A program made the position numbers and the translations under genes. From Aggregatibacter kilianii (GTDB taxonomy: Bacteria; Pseudomonadota; Gammaproteobacteria; Enterobacterales; Pasteurellaceae): a stretch of 64,000 nt of DNA. Each line of letters starts with the position of its first letter. The first letter of the stretch is position 1. Shown one piece after another: positions 7,633 to 16,137 of this stretch. The DNA lies in the NCBI RefSeq assembly GCF_003130255.1, contig NZ_NRCN01000001.1:1296501-1360500 (forward strand), given 5' to 3'. The notes under the pieces are model-generated. The model worked only from the letters and a program-made list of their open reading frames with translations, was not told the DNA's origin and ran no database searches.

Positions 7633-8283
7633 ATGATTCGATTTGCAAATGTCAGTAAGGCATATTTAGGTGGGAAGCCTGCCTTACAAGGATTGAGCTT
7701 TCATTTACCGGTAGGCAGTATGACCTACCTTGTGGGGCATTCCGGCGCAGGGAAGAGTACCTTGCTGAAATTAATTATGGGTATGGAGCGTGCCAACGGC
7801 GGGCATATTTGGTTTAACGGGCATGAAATCACCCGCTTATCACGCCATGAAGTGCCGTTTTTGCGTCGCCAAATCGGCATGGTACATCAAGATTATCGCC
7901 TGTTGTCCGATCGCTCCGTGGTGGATAACGTGGCGTTGCCGTTAATTATTGCCGGACAGGCACCAAAAGATGCGCAAAGCCGTGCATTAGCGGCATTGGA
8001 TCGAGTTGGTCTGCGTGACCGCGCAAATCACGCACCGGCGCATTTGTCGGGCGGTGAGCAACAACGGGTAGATATTGCCCGCGCTATCGTACATAAGCCG
8101 CAATTATTATTGGCCGATGAGCCGACAGGCAATTTGGACAGCGCGCTTTCCTTGGAAATTTTTAATCTATTTGAAGAATTTAACCGCTTAGGTATGACGG
8201 TGCTGATTGCCACCCATGACATCGGCATTATTCAACAAAAACCTAAGCCTTGCCTTGTGCTTGAGCAAGGTTATTTGCGTTAG
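7633..8283 (+). CDS. ftsE: Cell division ABC ATPase FtsE
   Basis: FtsE is the cytoplasmic ATPase of the FtsEX complex, which couples the divisome to septal murein hydrolase activation through EnvC-type proteins. The 216 aa are standard. Walker A GHSGAGKSTLLK, signature LSGGEQQR and Walker B LLLADEPTGNLD are all present, with the switch histidine in ATHD. It follows ftsY by 38 bases, with an unpaired USS in the gap, and precedes ftsX by 8 bases. Confidence 0.96.
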   Translation: MIRFANVSKAYLGGKPALQGLSFHLPVGSMTYLVGHSGAGKSTLLKLIMGMERANGGHIWFNGHEITRLSRHEVPFLRRQIGMVHQDYRLLSDRSVVDNVALPLIIAGQAPKDAQSRALAALDRVGLRDRANHAPAHLSGGEQQRVDIARAIVHKPQLLLADEPTGNLDSALSLEIFNLFEEFNRLGMTVLIATHDIGIIQQKPKPCLVLEQGYLR

Positions 8284-8291
8284 GAGGTAAC

Positions 8292-9227
8292 ATGAGTTTT
8301 CGTCGTTTTAGTTTGCCTTTTGGCGCCCAAACCCTGTATTCCTTACGCGCGGTGTTTGCCGATTTATATCAACGCAAATTTGCCACGCTCATCACAGTGT
8401 TGGTAATCGCGGTATCGCTAACGATTCCTACCGTGAGCTATCTCTTGTGGAAAAATATTCATCATGCTACCACGCAATTTTATCCGGAAAGCGAACTGAC
8501 TGTGTATTTGCATAAAAACCTTTCCGAAGAAGATGCTAACTTGGTGGTGGAAAAAATTCGTCAGCAAGAAGGCGTGGAATCGTTAAATTACATTTCCCGT
8601 CAAGAAAGTTTAAATGAATTCCGTCAATGGTCGGGTTTTAATGAAGAACTGAATGTGTTGGATGATAATCCGCTTCCGGCTGTGGTGATGATTAAACCGA
8701 CTAAAGTCTTTAACGAATCGCAAAAACGCAATGAGTTGCGTGCTACGTTGGATAAAATCAAAGGCGTGCAGGAAGTGCGTTTGGATAATGATTGGTTAGA
8801 AAAATTGACCGCACTAACTTGGTTGGTCGCGCACGTTGCGATTTTCTGTACTATTCTTATGGCGTTGGCGGTGTTTTTGGTTATCGGTAACAGCATTCGC
8901 TCTGATGTTTACAGCAACCGAGCCAATATTGAAGTGATGAAACTGCTCGGCGCCACCGATCAATTTATCCTCCGTCCGTTTCTTTATACCGGCATGATTT
9001 ACGCCGTGCTAGGTGGGGTCTTGGCAACGATTTTCAGCGGTCTCGTTATCGGTTATTTCACCGGTGCCGTAAAATACGTCACCGATATCTTCGCCGTGAG
9101 TTTTAACCTAAACGGTCTCGGTTTCGTAGAATTCCTTTTCTTGTTGGTTGTCTGCACCATCATGGGCTACATCGGTGCATGGTTATCGGCAACACGATAT
9201 ATTCGGTTGTTGGACAAGAAAGGTTAG
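8292..9227 (+). CDS. ftsX: Cell division ABC permease FtsX
   Basis: FtsX is the membrane partner of FtsE; its periplasmic loop recruits murein hydrolase activators at the septum. The 311 aa contain an N-terminal cytoplasmic segment, one membrane helix near residues 35-55, a periplasmic domain to about 170 and three further helices at the C-terminus, the FtsX topology. It starts after the strong RBS AGGAGG, 8 bases past ftsE. In E. coli rpoH follows; here a USS terminator and a CDF transporter gene come next. Confidence 0.95.
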   Translation: MSFRRFSLPFGAQTLYSLRAVFADLYQRKFATLITVLVIAVSLTIPTVSYLLWKNIHHATTQFYPESELTVYLHKNLSEEDANLVVEKIRQQEGVESLNYISRQESLNEFRQWSGFNEELNVLDDNPLPAVVMIKPTKVFNESQKRNELRATLDKIKGVQEVRLDNDWLEKLTALTWLVAHVAIFCTILMALAVFLVIGNSIRSDVYSNRANIEVMKLLGATDQFILRPFLYTGMIYAVLGGVLATIFSGLVIGYFTGAVKYVTDIFAVSFNLNGLGFVEFLFLLVVCTIMGYIGAWLSATRYIRLLDKKG

Positions 9228-9250
9228 ACGCTAAAAATACAAGCGAAAAA

Positions 9251-9280
9251 GACCGCACTTTATTGGCGTAAAGTGCGGTC
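9251..9280. terminator. Inverted-USS terminator (ftsX / CDF gene)
   Basis: GACCGCACTTTA and TAAAGTGCGGTC pair around a short loop, with AAAAA before and TTTTTT after, ending the convergent ftsX and CDF transcripts. Confidence 0.88.
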
Positions 9281-9296
9281 TTTTTTATTGATGTTT

Positions 9297-9941
9297 TTAA
9301 TGCCGGTGTGGTGTCACATCAAACTTAGCCTCATTATTTTGTAATGCCTTTACTGCCTGACGAACAACGTTAATACCACTGCGTAATATTAGTAGGCTTA
9401 AAATACCACTGGCAACAAGGTCAACCCATTGCCAGTTCAGCAACCATGCGCTTAGCCCAGCAATAATTGCTATCAGAGAACCAAACAGGTCAGCTAATAC
9501 ATGCAAATAGGCGGCTTTAATATTTAAATTTTCATGATCGCCCTTCATCATCAGCCAAGCCACGAAAATGTTTACCAAGAGCCCAGTGATGGCAATGCCT
9601 AGCATAGGCAACGCCAACATTGTCGTTGGGTATTGCCAACGTTCTGTCGCTTCCACCAAAATCCATACTGCCACCACAATCAGTGAAGCACCGTTTAACA
9701 GCGCAGCCCATTTTTGTTGTTGTGTATTTAAAAACAGGGCGATGAGAGCAAGTAGTAGTGACAAACTGTCGTTTGCCATATGCCCGGCATCTGCCATCAG
9801 GGCGAGACTATTAAAATAATATCCGCCTAAAAACTCGATGATCATATAGCTACCGATAATTGCCAAACTGGTGCTTAAAATCTTTTTATTTGTTGGCGCA
9901 TGGGAGTGTGAATGCGTTCCATGTTTGTGCTGATGTGACAT
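9297..9941 (-). CDS. Short CDF-family divalent metal exporter
   Basis: Cation diffusion facilitator, probably a zinc/H+ antiporter of the ZitB/CzcD branch in the inner membrane. A His-rich N-terminus (HQHKHGTHSHSH) precedes six predicted helices. The metal-site pairs are visible: His54/Asp58 in DAGHMANDS (TM2) and His147/Asp151 in HVLADLFGS (TM5). At 214 aa it ends about 10 residues after TM6 and so lacks the usual cytoplasmic dimerisation/metal-sensing domain of about 80-100 residues. The ending is clean, just before the shared terminator. It is divergent from a MerR-type regulator whose promoter has the MerR-type 19-bp spacer. Confidence 0.9.
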   Translation of the reverse strand: MSHQHKHGTHSHSHAPTNKKILSTSLAIIGSYMIIEFLGGYYFNSLALMADAGHMANDSLSLLLALIALFLNTQQQKWAALLNGASLIVVAVWILVEATERWQYPTTMLALPMLGIAITGLLVNIFVAWLMMKGDHENLNIKAAYLHVLADLFGSLIAIIAGLSAWLLNWQWVDLVASGILSLLILRSGINVVRQAVKALQNNEAKFDVTPHRH

Positions 9942-9981
9942 CGTTTTCCTCGCTTATTTAATTTGTTTATCTGATATACAC

Positions 9982-10012
9982 AGCTTAAAGTCCGTAGGGA
10001 CTACGGGGTCAA
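9982..10012 (-). promoter_or_regulatory. MerR-type promoter/operator for the CDF gene
   Basis: On the minus strand, TTGACC (-35) and TAAGCT (-10) are separated by 19 bp, longer than normal and typical of MerR-activated promoters. The spacer holds the perfect dyad CCGTAG-TCC-CTACGG (9992-10006). The regulator encoded next door should bind here and untwist the DNA on metal binding. Confidence 0.8.
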
Positions 10013-10055
10013 GTATTTTTTGTTAGAATAGCAAAAATTGTTTTCGGAGGAAGAA

Positions 10056-10454
10056 ATGAAAGTCAATGAGCTTAGTAAACGTACCGGGATTAACTTAGAA
10101 ACCATTCGTTACTATGAAAAACAGGGTATTTTACCGGAGCCGAAACGGCAGGCGAACGGTTATCGATCATATAACGAAGAAAGCGTGACACAACTTATTT
10201 TTATTAAAAATTGTCGTAGGCTCGGTTTTTCTCTAGAAGACATTAAACAACTCAATGCACTTAAATTTCACACCGCTAATCATTATTACGCTGACAAGTT
10301 GGTGCTTAAGCAACTGGCGTTAGTAGAAGAAAAAATTTCTCAATTACAAGATATTAAAGTGTTTTTACAATCCATAGCTATTAAGGGTAAACATAGTGAG
10401 GCTGAATGCAAGGTCATAGCAGGGCTTCAGGTAAAAATAAAGGAGACGGTTTAA
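10056..10454 (+). CDS. MerR-family metal-responsive regulator (ZntR/CadR-like)
   Basis: Transcription activator of the MerR family, 132 aa. The N-terminal winged helix shows MKVNELSKRTGINLETIRYY-EKQGILPEP and NGYRSYNEE, followed by a coiled-coil dimerisation helix. The C-terminal metal loop has KGKHSEAECKVI, resembling the His/Cys loop of ZntR, but the helix position of ZntR Cys79 appears replaced (FHTANHYYADK), so metal preference may differ. ATG 10056 is chosen because GGAGG stands 5 bases before it; the TTG at 10038 is not needed. It is transcribed away from the CDF exporter gene it most likely controls. Confidence 0.88.
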   Translation: MKVNELSKRTGINLETIRYYEKQGILPEPKRQANGYRSYNEESVTQLIFIKNCRRLGFSLEDIKQLNALKFHTANHYYADKLVLKQLALVEEKISQLQDIKVFLQSIAIKGKHSEAECKVIAGLQVKIKETV

Positions 10455-10566
10455 CTCGCCTCCTAATAAAATGTTACTCGTTGTTTTAGCTCATTTTTTG
10501 TTTTATAAACTCTACCTACTTTCTATCCATGGCTAAAGCAAAGTGCGGTCGTTTTTTAACGTGTTT

Positions 10567-11190
10567 TTAGTCGAATTTTACGCCCAACGCTATTAAATCC
10601 TGTTTCAGCTTTTGCGCGTCGGTGAATTGTAAGGCGTGTAAGCCGACGTTACGGGCACCTTCTACATTGTGCAGGCTGTCGTCAATGAATATGGTGCGCT
10701 GAGGTGTGAGGTGATAGCGTTCGATAAGCAGGTTGAAAATACGCGGATCAGGTTTGGCTAGGCGTTCATAACCTGACACTAAAATACCTTCAAATTGGGT
10801 CAAGAAAGGAAATTGTTCTTCGGCGAAATGGAAGGTTTCGTTAGACCAGTTAGTCAGTGCCAGTAGGCGAATGCCGCTACGCTTGAGTGCTTCCAACAGG
10901 GAGACGGTGTCGTCGATAGCGCCATTTAGGGTTTCCGGCCAGCGTTCATGATAGGCACGAATTTCCGCTTCATAGTGTGGATGTTGTTTGATAGCCTCGG
11001 CAACGCCTTCCGTCCAAGGTCGCCCTGCATCTTGTTGTTCGTTCCATTCGCTATTGCATACCTCCGTTAAAAATCGTTCCATTTCCACTTCGTCGTTGAA
11101 AATTTTGCGGTATAAATGGCGTGGGTTCCAATCTATCAGTACGCCGCCTAAGTCAAAGACGATAGTGTCGATATGTTGTGTGTCGTTCAT
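10567..11190 (-). CDS. HAD-IA hydrolase, YihX-like
   Basis: Cytoplasmic HAD-superfamily phosphatase, 207 aa, resembling E. coli YihX (alpha-glucose-1-phosphatase). Visible motifs are motif I VFDLGGVLIDWNPR with nucleophile Asp13, motif II LTNWS, the motif III lysine in AKPDPRIF and motif IV FIDDSLHN. ATG 11190 is preferred over upstream starts because AAAAGGAGAC sits just before it. The gene is alone, downstream of the dgkA terminator. A substrate cannot be set from sequence; small sugar phosphates are usual. Confidence 0.88.
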   Translation of the reverse strand: MNDTQHIDTIVFDLGGVLIDWNPRHLYRKIFNDEVEMERFLTEVCNSEWNEQQDAGRPWTEGVAEAIKQHPHYEAEIRAYHERWPETLNGAIDDTVSLLEALKRSGIRLLALTNWSNETFHFAEEQFPFLTQFEGILVSGYERLAKPDPRIFNLLIERYHLTPQRTIFIDDSLHNVEGARNVGLHALQFTDAQKLKQDLIALGVKFD

Positions 11191-11238
11191 GTTTGTCTCC
11201 TTTTGAGCGCTTAGGCTGTATAGCCCAATATAGAACAA

Positions 11239-11262
11239 GGCACGCGTTGGGAAACGCGCGCC
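11239..11262 (-). terminator. GC-rich terminator after dgkA
   Basis: GGCACGCGTT and AACGCGCGCC form a 10-bp stem with one mismatch and the loop GGGA; the minus strand continues TTGTTCTAT. Same core and flank (AACAAGGCACGC) as the hairpin at 2523. Confidence 0.7.
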
Positions 11263-11301
11263 ATCAATATTGTAAAAATGTGGTTATTTTTTACAACGTT
11301 T

Positions 11302-11658
11302 CTAATTAAACAACATAAATCCCCATGTCACCACCACGATAACCAAGGCAACAAATACTGCGGCAGAACCTTGATCTTTGGCACGACCGGAGAGTTCGTG
11401 GCGTTCGGTACCAATGCGATCAACGACAGCTTCGATGGCGCTGTTGAGCAATTCCACAACCAACACTAATAAGACAGAACCAATCATTAGTGCTTTTTCA
11501 ATCGCACCCTCACCAAGCCATAGGGCAAGTGGAATCATGAAAATGCAACAGAAAAGCTCATGACGAAAAGCGGTTTCATATTTGACCGCACTTTTTAAGC
11601 CTTTCATGGAATATTGGGTCGATTTGATTAAGTGGGTCAAGCCCGTGGTTTTGTCCAT
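11302..11658 (-). CDS. dgkA: Diacylglycerol kinase
   Basis: Small trimeric inner-membrane kinase that phosphorylates diacylglycerol to phosphatidic acid, recycling lipid left by membrane-derived glucan or LPS modification. The 118 aa show three hydrophobic helices and the active-site block ELLNSAIEAVVDRIG followed by ELSGRAKDQGSAAVF. It follows relA by 28 bases, the last gene of recO-rlmD-relA-dgkA. A USS at about 11584 lies in the N-terminal part. Confidence 0.95.
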   Translation of the reverse strand: MDKTTGLTHLIKSTQYSMKGLKSAVKYETAFRHELFCCIFMIPLALWLGEGAIEKALMIGSVLLVLVVELLNSAIEAVVDRIGTERHELSGRAKDQGSAAVFVALVIVVVTWGFMLFN

Positions 11659-11686
11659 TAGGTTTTCCTTATGATAGTTTTATTGG

Positions 11687-13915
11687 TTAAAGTCGTTTGG
11701 CTTCAATCACGTCATCCAGTTTTTCCAAACGAGAGAGGATTTTACTTAAAATTTCTACATTGTTAAGCTCAATTTGCATATCAATATTGGCTAATTGACG
11801 TTTAGTGTCGGTACGTGTGGAAACGCCGAGTACGCTGATTTTATCGTTTGCCAACACCGTGGTGATGTCGCGTAATAAGCCGTTGCGATCGGAGGCGACA
11901 ATGCGAATGTTAAGATGGAAACCGCTGGAATAATTATCACCCCAACGGGATTCCACCACGCGTTCCGGATGGACGGTTTGCAACTCGAGGAATTGCTCGC
12001 AATCGCAACGGTGAATAGAAATACCGCGTCCCATCGTGATGTAGCCTACAATGCAGTCACCCGGAATGGGTTGGCAACAACGCGCAATATGGTGCATAAG
12101 GTTGCCTACGCCCTCCACGATAACACAATCTTTGTGTTTGGTTTTTTGTTGCGCGTGGGCGGCACTTTTGGTGCTGACGTGGCGTAAGATTTCTTCATCC
12201 ACTTCTTGTGCGGAGGTTTTGATGAATTTACTTTGCAGGAAGCTAAGTAACGGGCCGATACGTATATCGCCGCCGCCGATGCCCGCATATAAATCATCCA
12301 GATTTTTCAGGTTGTAACGCGGTAATGCCTGTTGTTCTACCTGTTTTAAGCTGATCCCCAAGCGGTTGATTTCACTTTCCAGTAACTCTTTACCGGCCGG
12401 AATGTTTTTGTCCCGATCCTGTTTTTTGAACCACGCGTGAATTTTCGCGCGGGATTTTGCCGTGTGGGTAAAGCCGAGGTTCGGGTTCAGCCAGTCTCGG
12501 CTTGGGTTTGGATTTTTTTGAGTGATGATATCCACCTGATCGCCCATTTGAAGCTGATAGGTGAACGGCACAATGCGCCCACCCACTTTGGCACCAATAC
12601 AACGATGGCCGATCTCGCTGTGAATGGCGTAGGCGAAATCCAACGGCGTGGAGCCTGTCGGCAAATCTACCACTTCGCCTTTTGGCGTAAAGACATACAC
12701 GCGATCGTCGAATACTTGGCTACGTAATTCCGCCATGACTTCGCCGGAGTCGGTAATATCGTCTTGCCACGCCAATAGTTTACGTAACCATGCGATTTTC
12801 TCTTCATAACCGGAGCGGCCGGCGGTGGCCCCTTCTTTGTATTTCCAATGTGCCGCTACGCCAAGTTCGGCGTCATCGTGCATTTGTTGGGTGCGGATTT
12901 GTACTTCAATGGGTTTGCCGCCTTTGCCAAGCACCACGGTGTGAATGGATTGGTAGCCGTTCGGTTTCGGGTTGGCGACGTAATCGTCGAATTCTTTTGG
13001 CAGATGTTTGAAATGGGTGTGCACAATGCCCAGTGCGGTGTAACAGTCTTGTAATTTTTGTACGATAATACGTACTGCACGAACATCATATAAGTCACTG
13101 AATTCCAAATTCTTTTTCTGCATTTTTCGCCAAATGCTATAAATATGTTTCGGGCGACCGTACACTTCCACCTGTTGGATATTTTCTTGTAAATAACCTG
13201 AAAGTTCGGAGACAAAATCGGCGATATATTGTTCGCGGTCAAGACGACGTTCTTTTAATAACTTGGCGATAGCGCGATATTGTTCAGGGTGTAGATAACG
13301 GAAACAGTAATCTTCCAGTTCCCATTTGAGCTGTCCGATGCCTAAACGGTTGGCAAGCGGGGCATAAATATTGGCACATTCTTTGGCGGCGAGAACGCGT
13401 TCTTCTTCCGTGTAATTTTTTTCTGCATCACGCAAGAAGGCAATACGTTCCGCTAATTTGATAATCACACAACGGAAATCATCTACCATAGCGAGCAACA
13501 TTCGACGCACGTTATCCACTTGCAAGTTACTGGCAGAGTGCGTGATATTAAGCTGACGGATGTTATCCATTTCAATGACACCACGCACCAGCTTACTGAT
13601 GTTGGAACCAAAATCTTCTTCGATTTGGGCTAAATCGACCAGTTGATCGCGTACGATAGGGAAGAGCATGGCGGTGAACAAGCTATCTGCATCCATGTTC
13701 AAGCTGTTGAGAATTTCCACCATTTCTACGCCGAAAGTCAGCAAGTGGGCTTCTTCCTGCTGATGTTCGACACGCGATGTGATTTTCTGCTGCGAATAAC
13801 GCCAAGCCGCAATCAAGTTGGCTTTGACATTCTCCGCCACATTCAAGTTAGCGCACCATTTTTCAATCTCAAAATCCTTAGGATTTAATAAATGAGATCC
13901 TCTCACAGCGACCAT
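11687..13915 (-). CDS. relA: GTP pyrophosphokinase RelA
   Basis: Ribosome-associated (p)ppGpp synthetase I that makes the stringent-response alarmone when uncharged tRNA enters the A site. The 742 aa nearly equal E. coli RelA (744). In order: a hydrolase-like N-domain lacking the HD metal site, a synthetase domain with DLYDVRAVRIIV and NGYQSIHTVV and EVQIRT, a TGS domain (VYVFTPKGEVVDLPTGSTPLDFAYAIHSE region), a zinc-finger/RIS section with CCQPIPGD, and a C-terminal ACT domain. AAGGATTCGTT before ATG 13915 supports the start. It lies 9 bases downstream of rlmD, as in E. coli. Confidence 0.97.
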   Translation of the reverse strand: MVAVRGSHLLNPKDFEIEKWCANLNVAENVKANLIAAWRYSQQKITSRVEHQQEEAHLLTFGVEMVEILNSLNMDADSLFTAMLFPIVRDQLVDLAQIEEDFGSNISKLVRGVIEMDNIRQLNITHSASNLQVDNVRRMLLAMVDDFRCVIIKLAERIAFLRDAEKNYTEEERVLAAKECANIYAPLANRLGIGQLKWELEDYCFRYLHPEQYRAIAKLLKERRLDREQYIADFVSELSGYLQENIQQVEVYGRPKHIYSIWRKMQKKNLEFSDLYDVRAVRIIVQKLQDCYTALGIVHTHFKHLPKEFDDYVANPKPNGYQSIHTVVLGKGGKPIEVQIRTQQMHDDAELGVAAHWKYKEGATAGRSGYEEKIAWLRKLLAWQDDITDSGEVMAELRSQVFDDRVYVFTPKGEVVDLPTGSTPLDFAYAIHSEIGHRCIGAKVGGRIVPFTYQLQMGDQVDIITQKNPNPSRDWLNPNLGFTHTAKSRAKIHAWFKKQDRDKNIPAGKELLESEINRLGISLKQVEQQALPRYNLKNLDDLYAGIGGGDIRIGPLLSFLQSKFIKTSAQEVDEEILRHVSTKSAAHAQQKTKHKDCVIVEGVGNLMHHIARCCQPIPGDCIVGYITMGRGISIHRCDCEQFLELQTVHPERVVESRWGDNYSSGFHLNIRIVASDRNGLLRDITTVLANDKISVLGVSTRTDTKRQLANIDMQIELNNVEILSKILSRLEKLDDVIEAKRL

Positions 13916-13924
13916 AACGAATCC

Positions 13925-15241
13925 TTATTTTTTCTGATATAAACTTATCGACTCTAAATGCCCGGTATGTGGAAACATATCGATCATGGCAACTTTGTCC
14001 AGCTGATAACCTGCGTTGAGCAAAATTTCCGTATCTCGCACTAAGGTGGCAGGATTGCATGAAACATAAAGTATTTTTTCTGCTGCTAATTGACAGAGCG
14101 CTTGCAACGCAAATGCGGCGCCCGTACGTGGTGGGTCGAGCAAAATTTTATTGAACGGTTGCTGTGCCCACGGTTGACTGATAAACGGTTGATCCAAATC
14201 CGCCTGATAAAATTGGACATTGGCACAGCGGTTTCGTTCGGCGTTAGCGCGTGCTTTTTCCACCATGGCGGAAACGCCCTCGATTCCCACCGCACTTTTC
14301 ACTTTGCGACTCAGCGGCAGAGTGAAATTGCCCATACCACAGAATAAATCCAACACATGATCTTGTTCATTCAGTGACAACCAATCCAATGCCGTGGTGA
14401 TCATTTGCCGGTTCAGATCGGTGTTGATTTGAATGAAATCCCGAATATCAAATTGCAGTTGCGAACCATCGTCTAAGCCGTAATAAGGTTGCGCGCCCCG
14501 CCAATGCTCGATGACATCATGTTCCTGCACAAAAAGCATGAGTTCATGTTGTTCGGCGAAATTCAGCAATAAAGTGCGGTCGTTTTCGGCAATGTTTTTT
14601 ATATGGCGTAACAACATGGCAACGCCGTTGTCCGCCGAGACCAGTTCAATATGCCCTAGCTGCTGTGGCATCGACCACTGAGCAAAAAGTGCGGTCAATT
14701 TGGGCAGTAAATTATTTAACGGTTGTGCCAACACCAAACAGCGCTCAATCGGAATGATTTGCTGAGAATTTTTACGGCGCAAACCGATTTGTAACTTGCG
14801 GGTCTTGCCGTCAAATCCGATGCTTAAACGCACACGACGCCGATAACCCCATTCATCACCTTGTAGTAACGGCATAAATTGAATAGGTGTACTTTGTAAA
14901 CGACTCAGCCGTTGCATTAAGGCCTTTTGTTTGGCAGAACGTTGTAGCTCAATAGGAACATGTTGATTTTGACAGCCGCCGCATTGGCTAAAATAATGAC
15001 ATTGTGGTTGTTGGCGTAATGGGCTTGGATGCAGAATTCGTGTCGCTGTGCCTAAGCCGTATTGGCGTTTTTCCTCAAGCACACGGACATCCACCTTTTC
15101 TTGCGGTAAAGCATTTTCAATAAACCAGGTTTTGCCATTAATTTTTGCTACGCCAAGGCCTTGATAGTCTAGTTCTAGAATATCAGCGGTAAATGGTTGC
15201 GTGATTTTTTTAGGTTTGCCTTGGGTGTAAAGTAATGCCAT
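13925..15241 (-). CDS. rlmD: 23S rRNA m5U1939 methyltransferase
   Basis: RlmD (RumA) methylates U1939 of 23S rRNA with SAM. The 438 aa contain an N-terminal TRAM/OB domain, the [4Fe-4S] cysteines in CHYFSQCGGC plus an upstream-spaced partner, SAM motif LDLFCGMGNFTLPL, the LLDPPRTGA motif and the nucleophile cysteine in VSCNPATL. It starts one base after the recO stop and is followed by relA. Confidence 0.96.
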   Translation of the reverse strand: MALLYTQGKPKKITQPFTADILELDYQGLGVAKINGKTWFIENALPQEKVDVRVLEEKRQYGLGTATRILHPSPLRQQPQCHYFSQCGGCQNQHVPIELQRSAKQKALMQRLSRLQSTPIQFMPLLQGDEWGYRRRVRLSIGFDGKTRKLQIGLRRKNSQQIIPIERCLVLAQPLNNLLPKLTALFAQWSMPQQLGHIELVSADNGVAMLLRHIKNIAENDRTLLLNFAEQHELMLFVQEHDVIEHWRGAQPYYGLDDGSQLQFDIRDFIQINTDLNRQMITTALDWLSLNEQDHVLDLFCGMGNFTLPLSRKVKSAVGIEGVSAMVEKARANAERNRCANVQFYQADLDQPFISQPWAQQPFNKILLDPPRTGAAFALQALCQLAAEKILYVSCNPATLVRDTEILLNAGYQLDKVAMIDMFPHTGHLESISLYQKK

Positions 15242-15242
15242 G

Positions 15243-15950
15243 TTATTTTGAATATAAACTGTATTGTGTGAATAATTCTCGGCTTTTTAGTGGCTTATCG
15301 CCTAAATAAGGTTTTAATGCAATGCGTGTAAAACGCTTGGCCGCCAACAAGATTGTTGGCTCCTCAAAGCGGGTTTGCTCAAAGGCGAGTAGCTCGCGGC
15401 CATAAAAAGTTAAGTTATCTTTAATTAATGAGGCGATAAAGCCTTTCTCTTCGCGGTAACGATAGGTCATGTCCGCTTCCACCGCTTTACCGGAACCCGC
15501 GCAGTGGGTGAAATCAATGCCGTAGCCTAGCGTACGCAATAGTTGAAATTCAAAGGTGCGTAATGCGGGTTCCACATCTTGATTGGCGGCTAAGCGGGTT
15601 AAGCAATGCAAATATTGTTGAAATAATTGTGGATAGGCGGTTTCCGGCTCCAGTACACGACAGATAAGCTCGTTTAAATAAAAGCCGCTGTATAACGCCA
15701 CATGTTGCAAAGGTAATGCGATGGCCGCCGGTTCTGCTTTGGTCAGGACTTTTAAATCGCCGCGTCCGCTCCAGCGTAGCAATAAGGGGGTAAAGGGCTG
15801 TAACACGCCTTTCAGCATGGAACGCTTTGCCCGTGCGCCTTTTGCCAAAACGCTGAGGCGACCAAAGTCCTCCGTGAATAAATCCACTAATAAGCTGGTT
15901 TCGCTGTAAGATTTGCGATGTAGAACGAAACCCCTTTGCCAATTTTCGAT
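15243..15950 (-). CDS. recO: DNA repair protein RecO, atypical start
   Basis: RecO works with RecF and RecR to load RecA on SSB-coated single-stranded DNA and anneals strands. The protein aligns over its length with E. coli RecO, including [38 protein letters not shown] and [15 protein letters not shown]. The conserved N-terminus ([20 protein letters not shown]) is encoded upstream of the first usual start (GTG 15887), yet in that frame only ATC (15950) and ATA (15965) occur before a stop at 15972-15974. GAGG stands 8 bases before ATC 15950, giving 235 aa. Starting at GTG would lose part of the OB-fold. Either a non-AUG start or a sequence change is involved. First gene of recO-rlmD-relA-dgkA. 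Confidence 0.85.
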   Translation of the reverse strand: MENWQRGFVLHRKSYSETSLLVDLFTEDFGRLSVLAKGARAKRSMLKGVLQPFTPLLLRWSGRGDLKVLTKAEPAAIALPLQHVALYSGFYLNELICRVLEPETAYPQLFQQYLHCLTRLAANQDVEPALRTFEFQLLRTLGYGIDFTHCAGSGKAVEADMTYRYREEKGFIASLIKDNLTFYGRELLAFEQTRFEEPTILLAAKRFTRIALKPYLGDKPLKSRELFTQYSLYSK

Positions 15951-16092
15951 GAGCCGATCCTCTATTCCGCGTTAACCAAAAATTACGTTTATTTTAGCAG
16001 ATTTCCCACCGTACTTTGTGGGATTTTATGGGAGATTTTAGAATAAAAGGGAATGGGGTATAACGGAATTGTCATTTAGGACGGCAGACAAT

Positions 16093-16122
16093 AAAAAAGC
16101 AGGTTTTTACACCTGCTTTTTT
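16093..16122. terminator. Terminator after tsf
   Basis: AAAAAAGCAGGT and ACCTGCTTTTTT form a perfect 12-bp stem including A/T tracts on both sides, 15 bases past the tsf stop. Confidence 0.92.
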
Positions 16123-16137
16123 GGCTTAACTTATTGA

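Noticed and set aside
15550..15942. Open frame starting TTG 15942 overlapping recO
   Set aside because: It runs in a different frame from the conserved RecO protein and has no recognisable domain; it is a shadow ORF.
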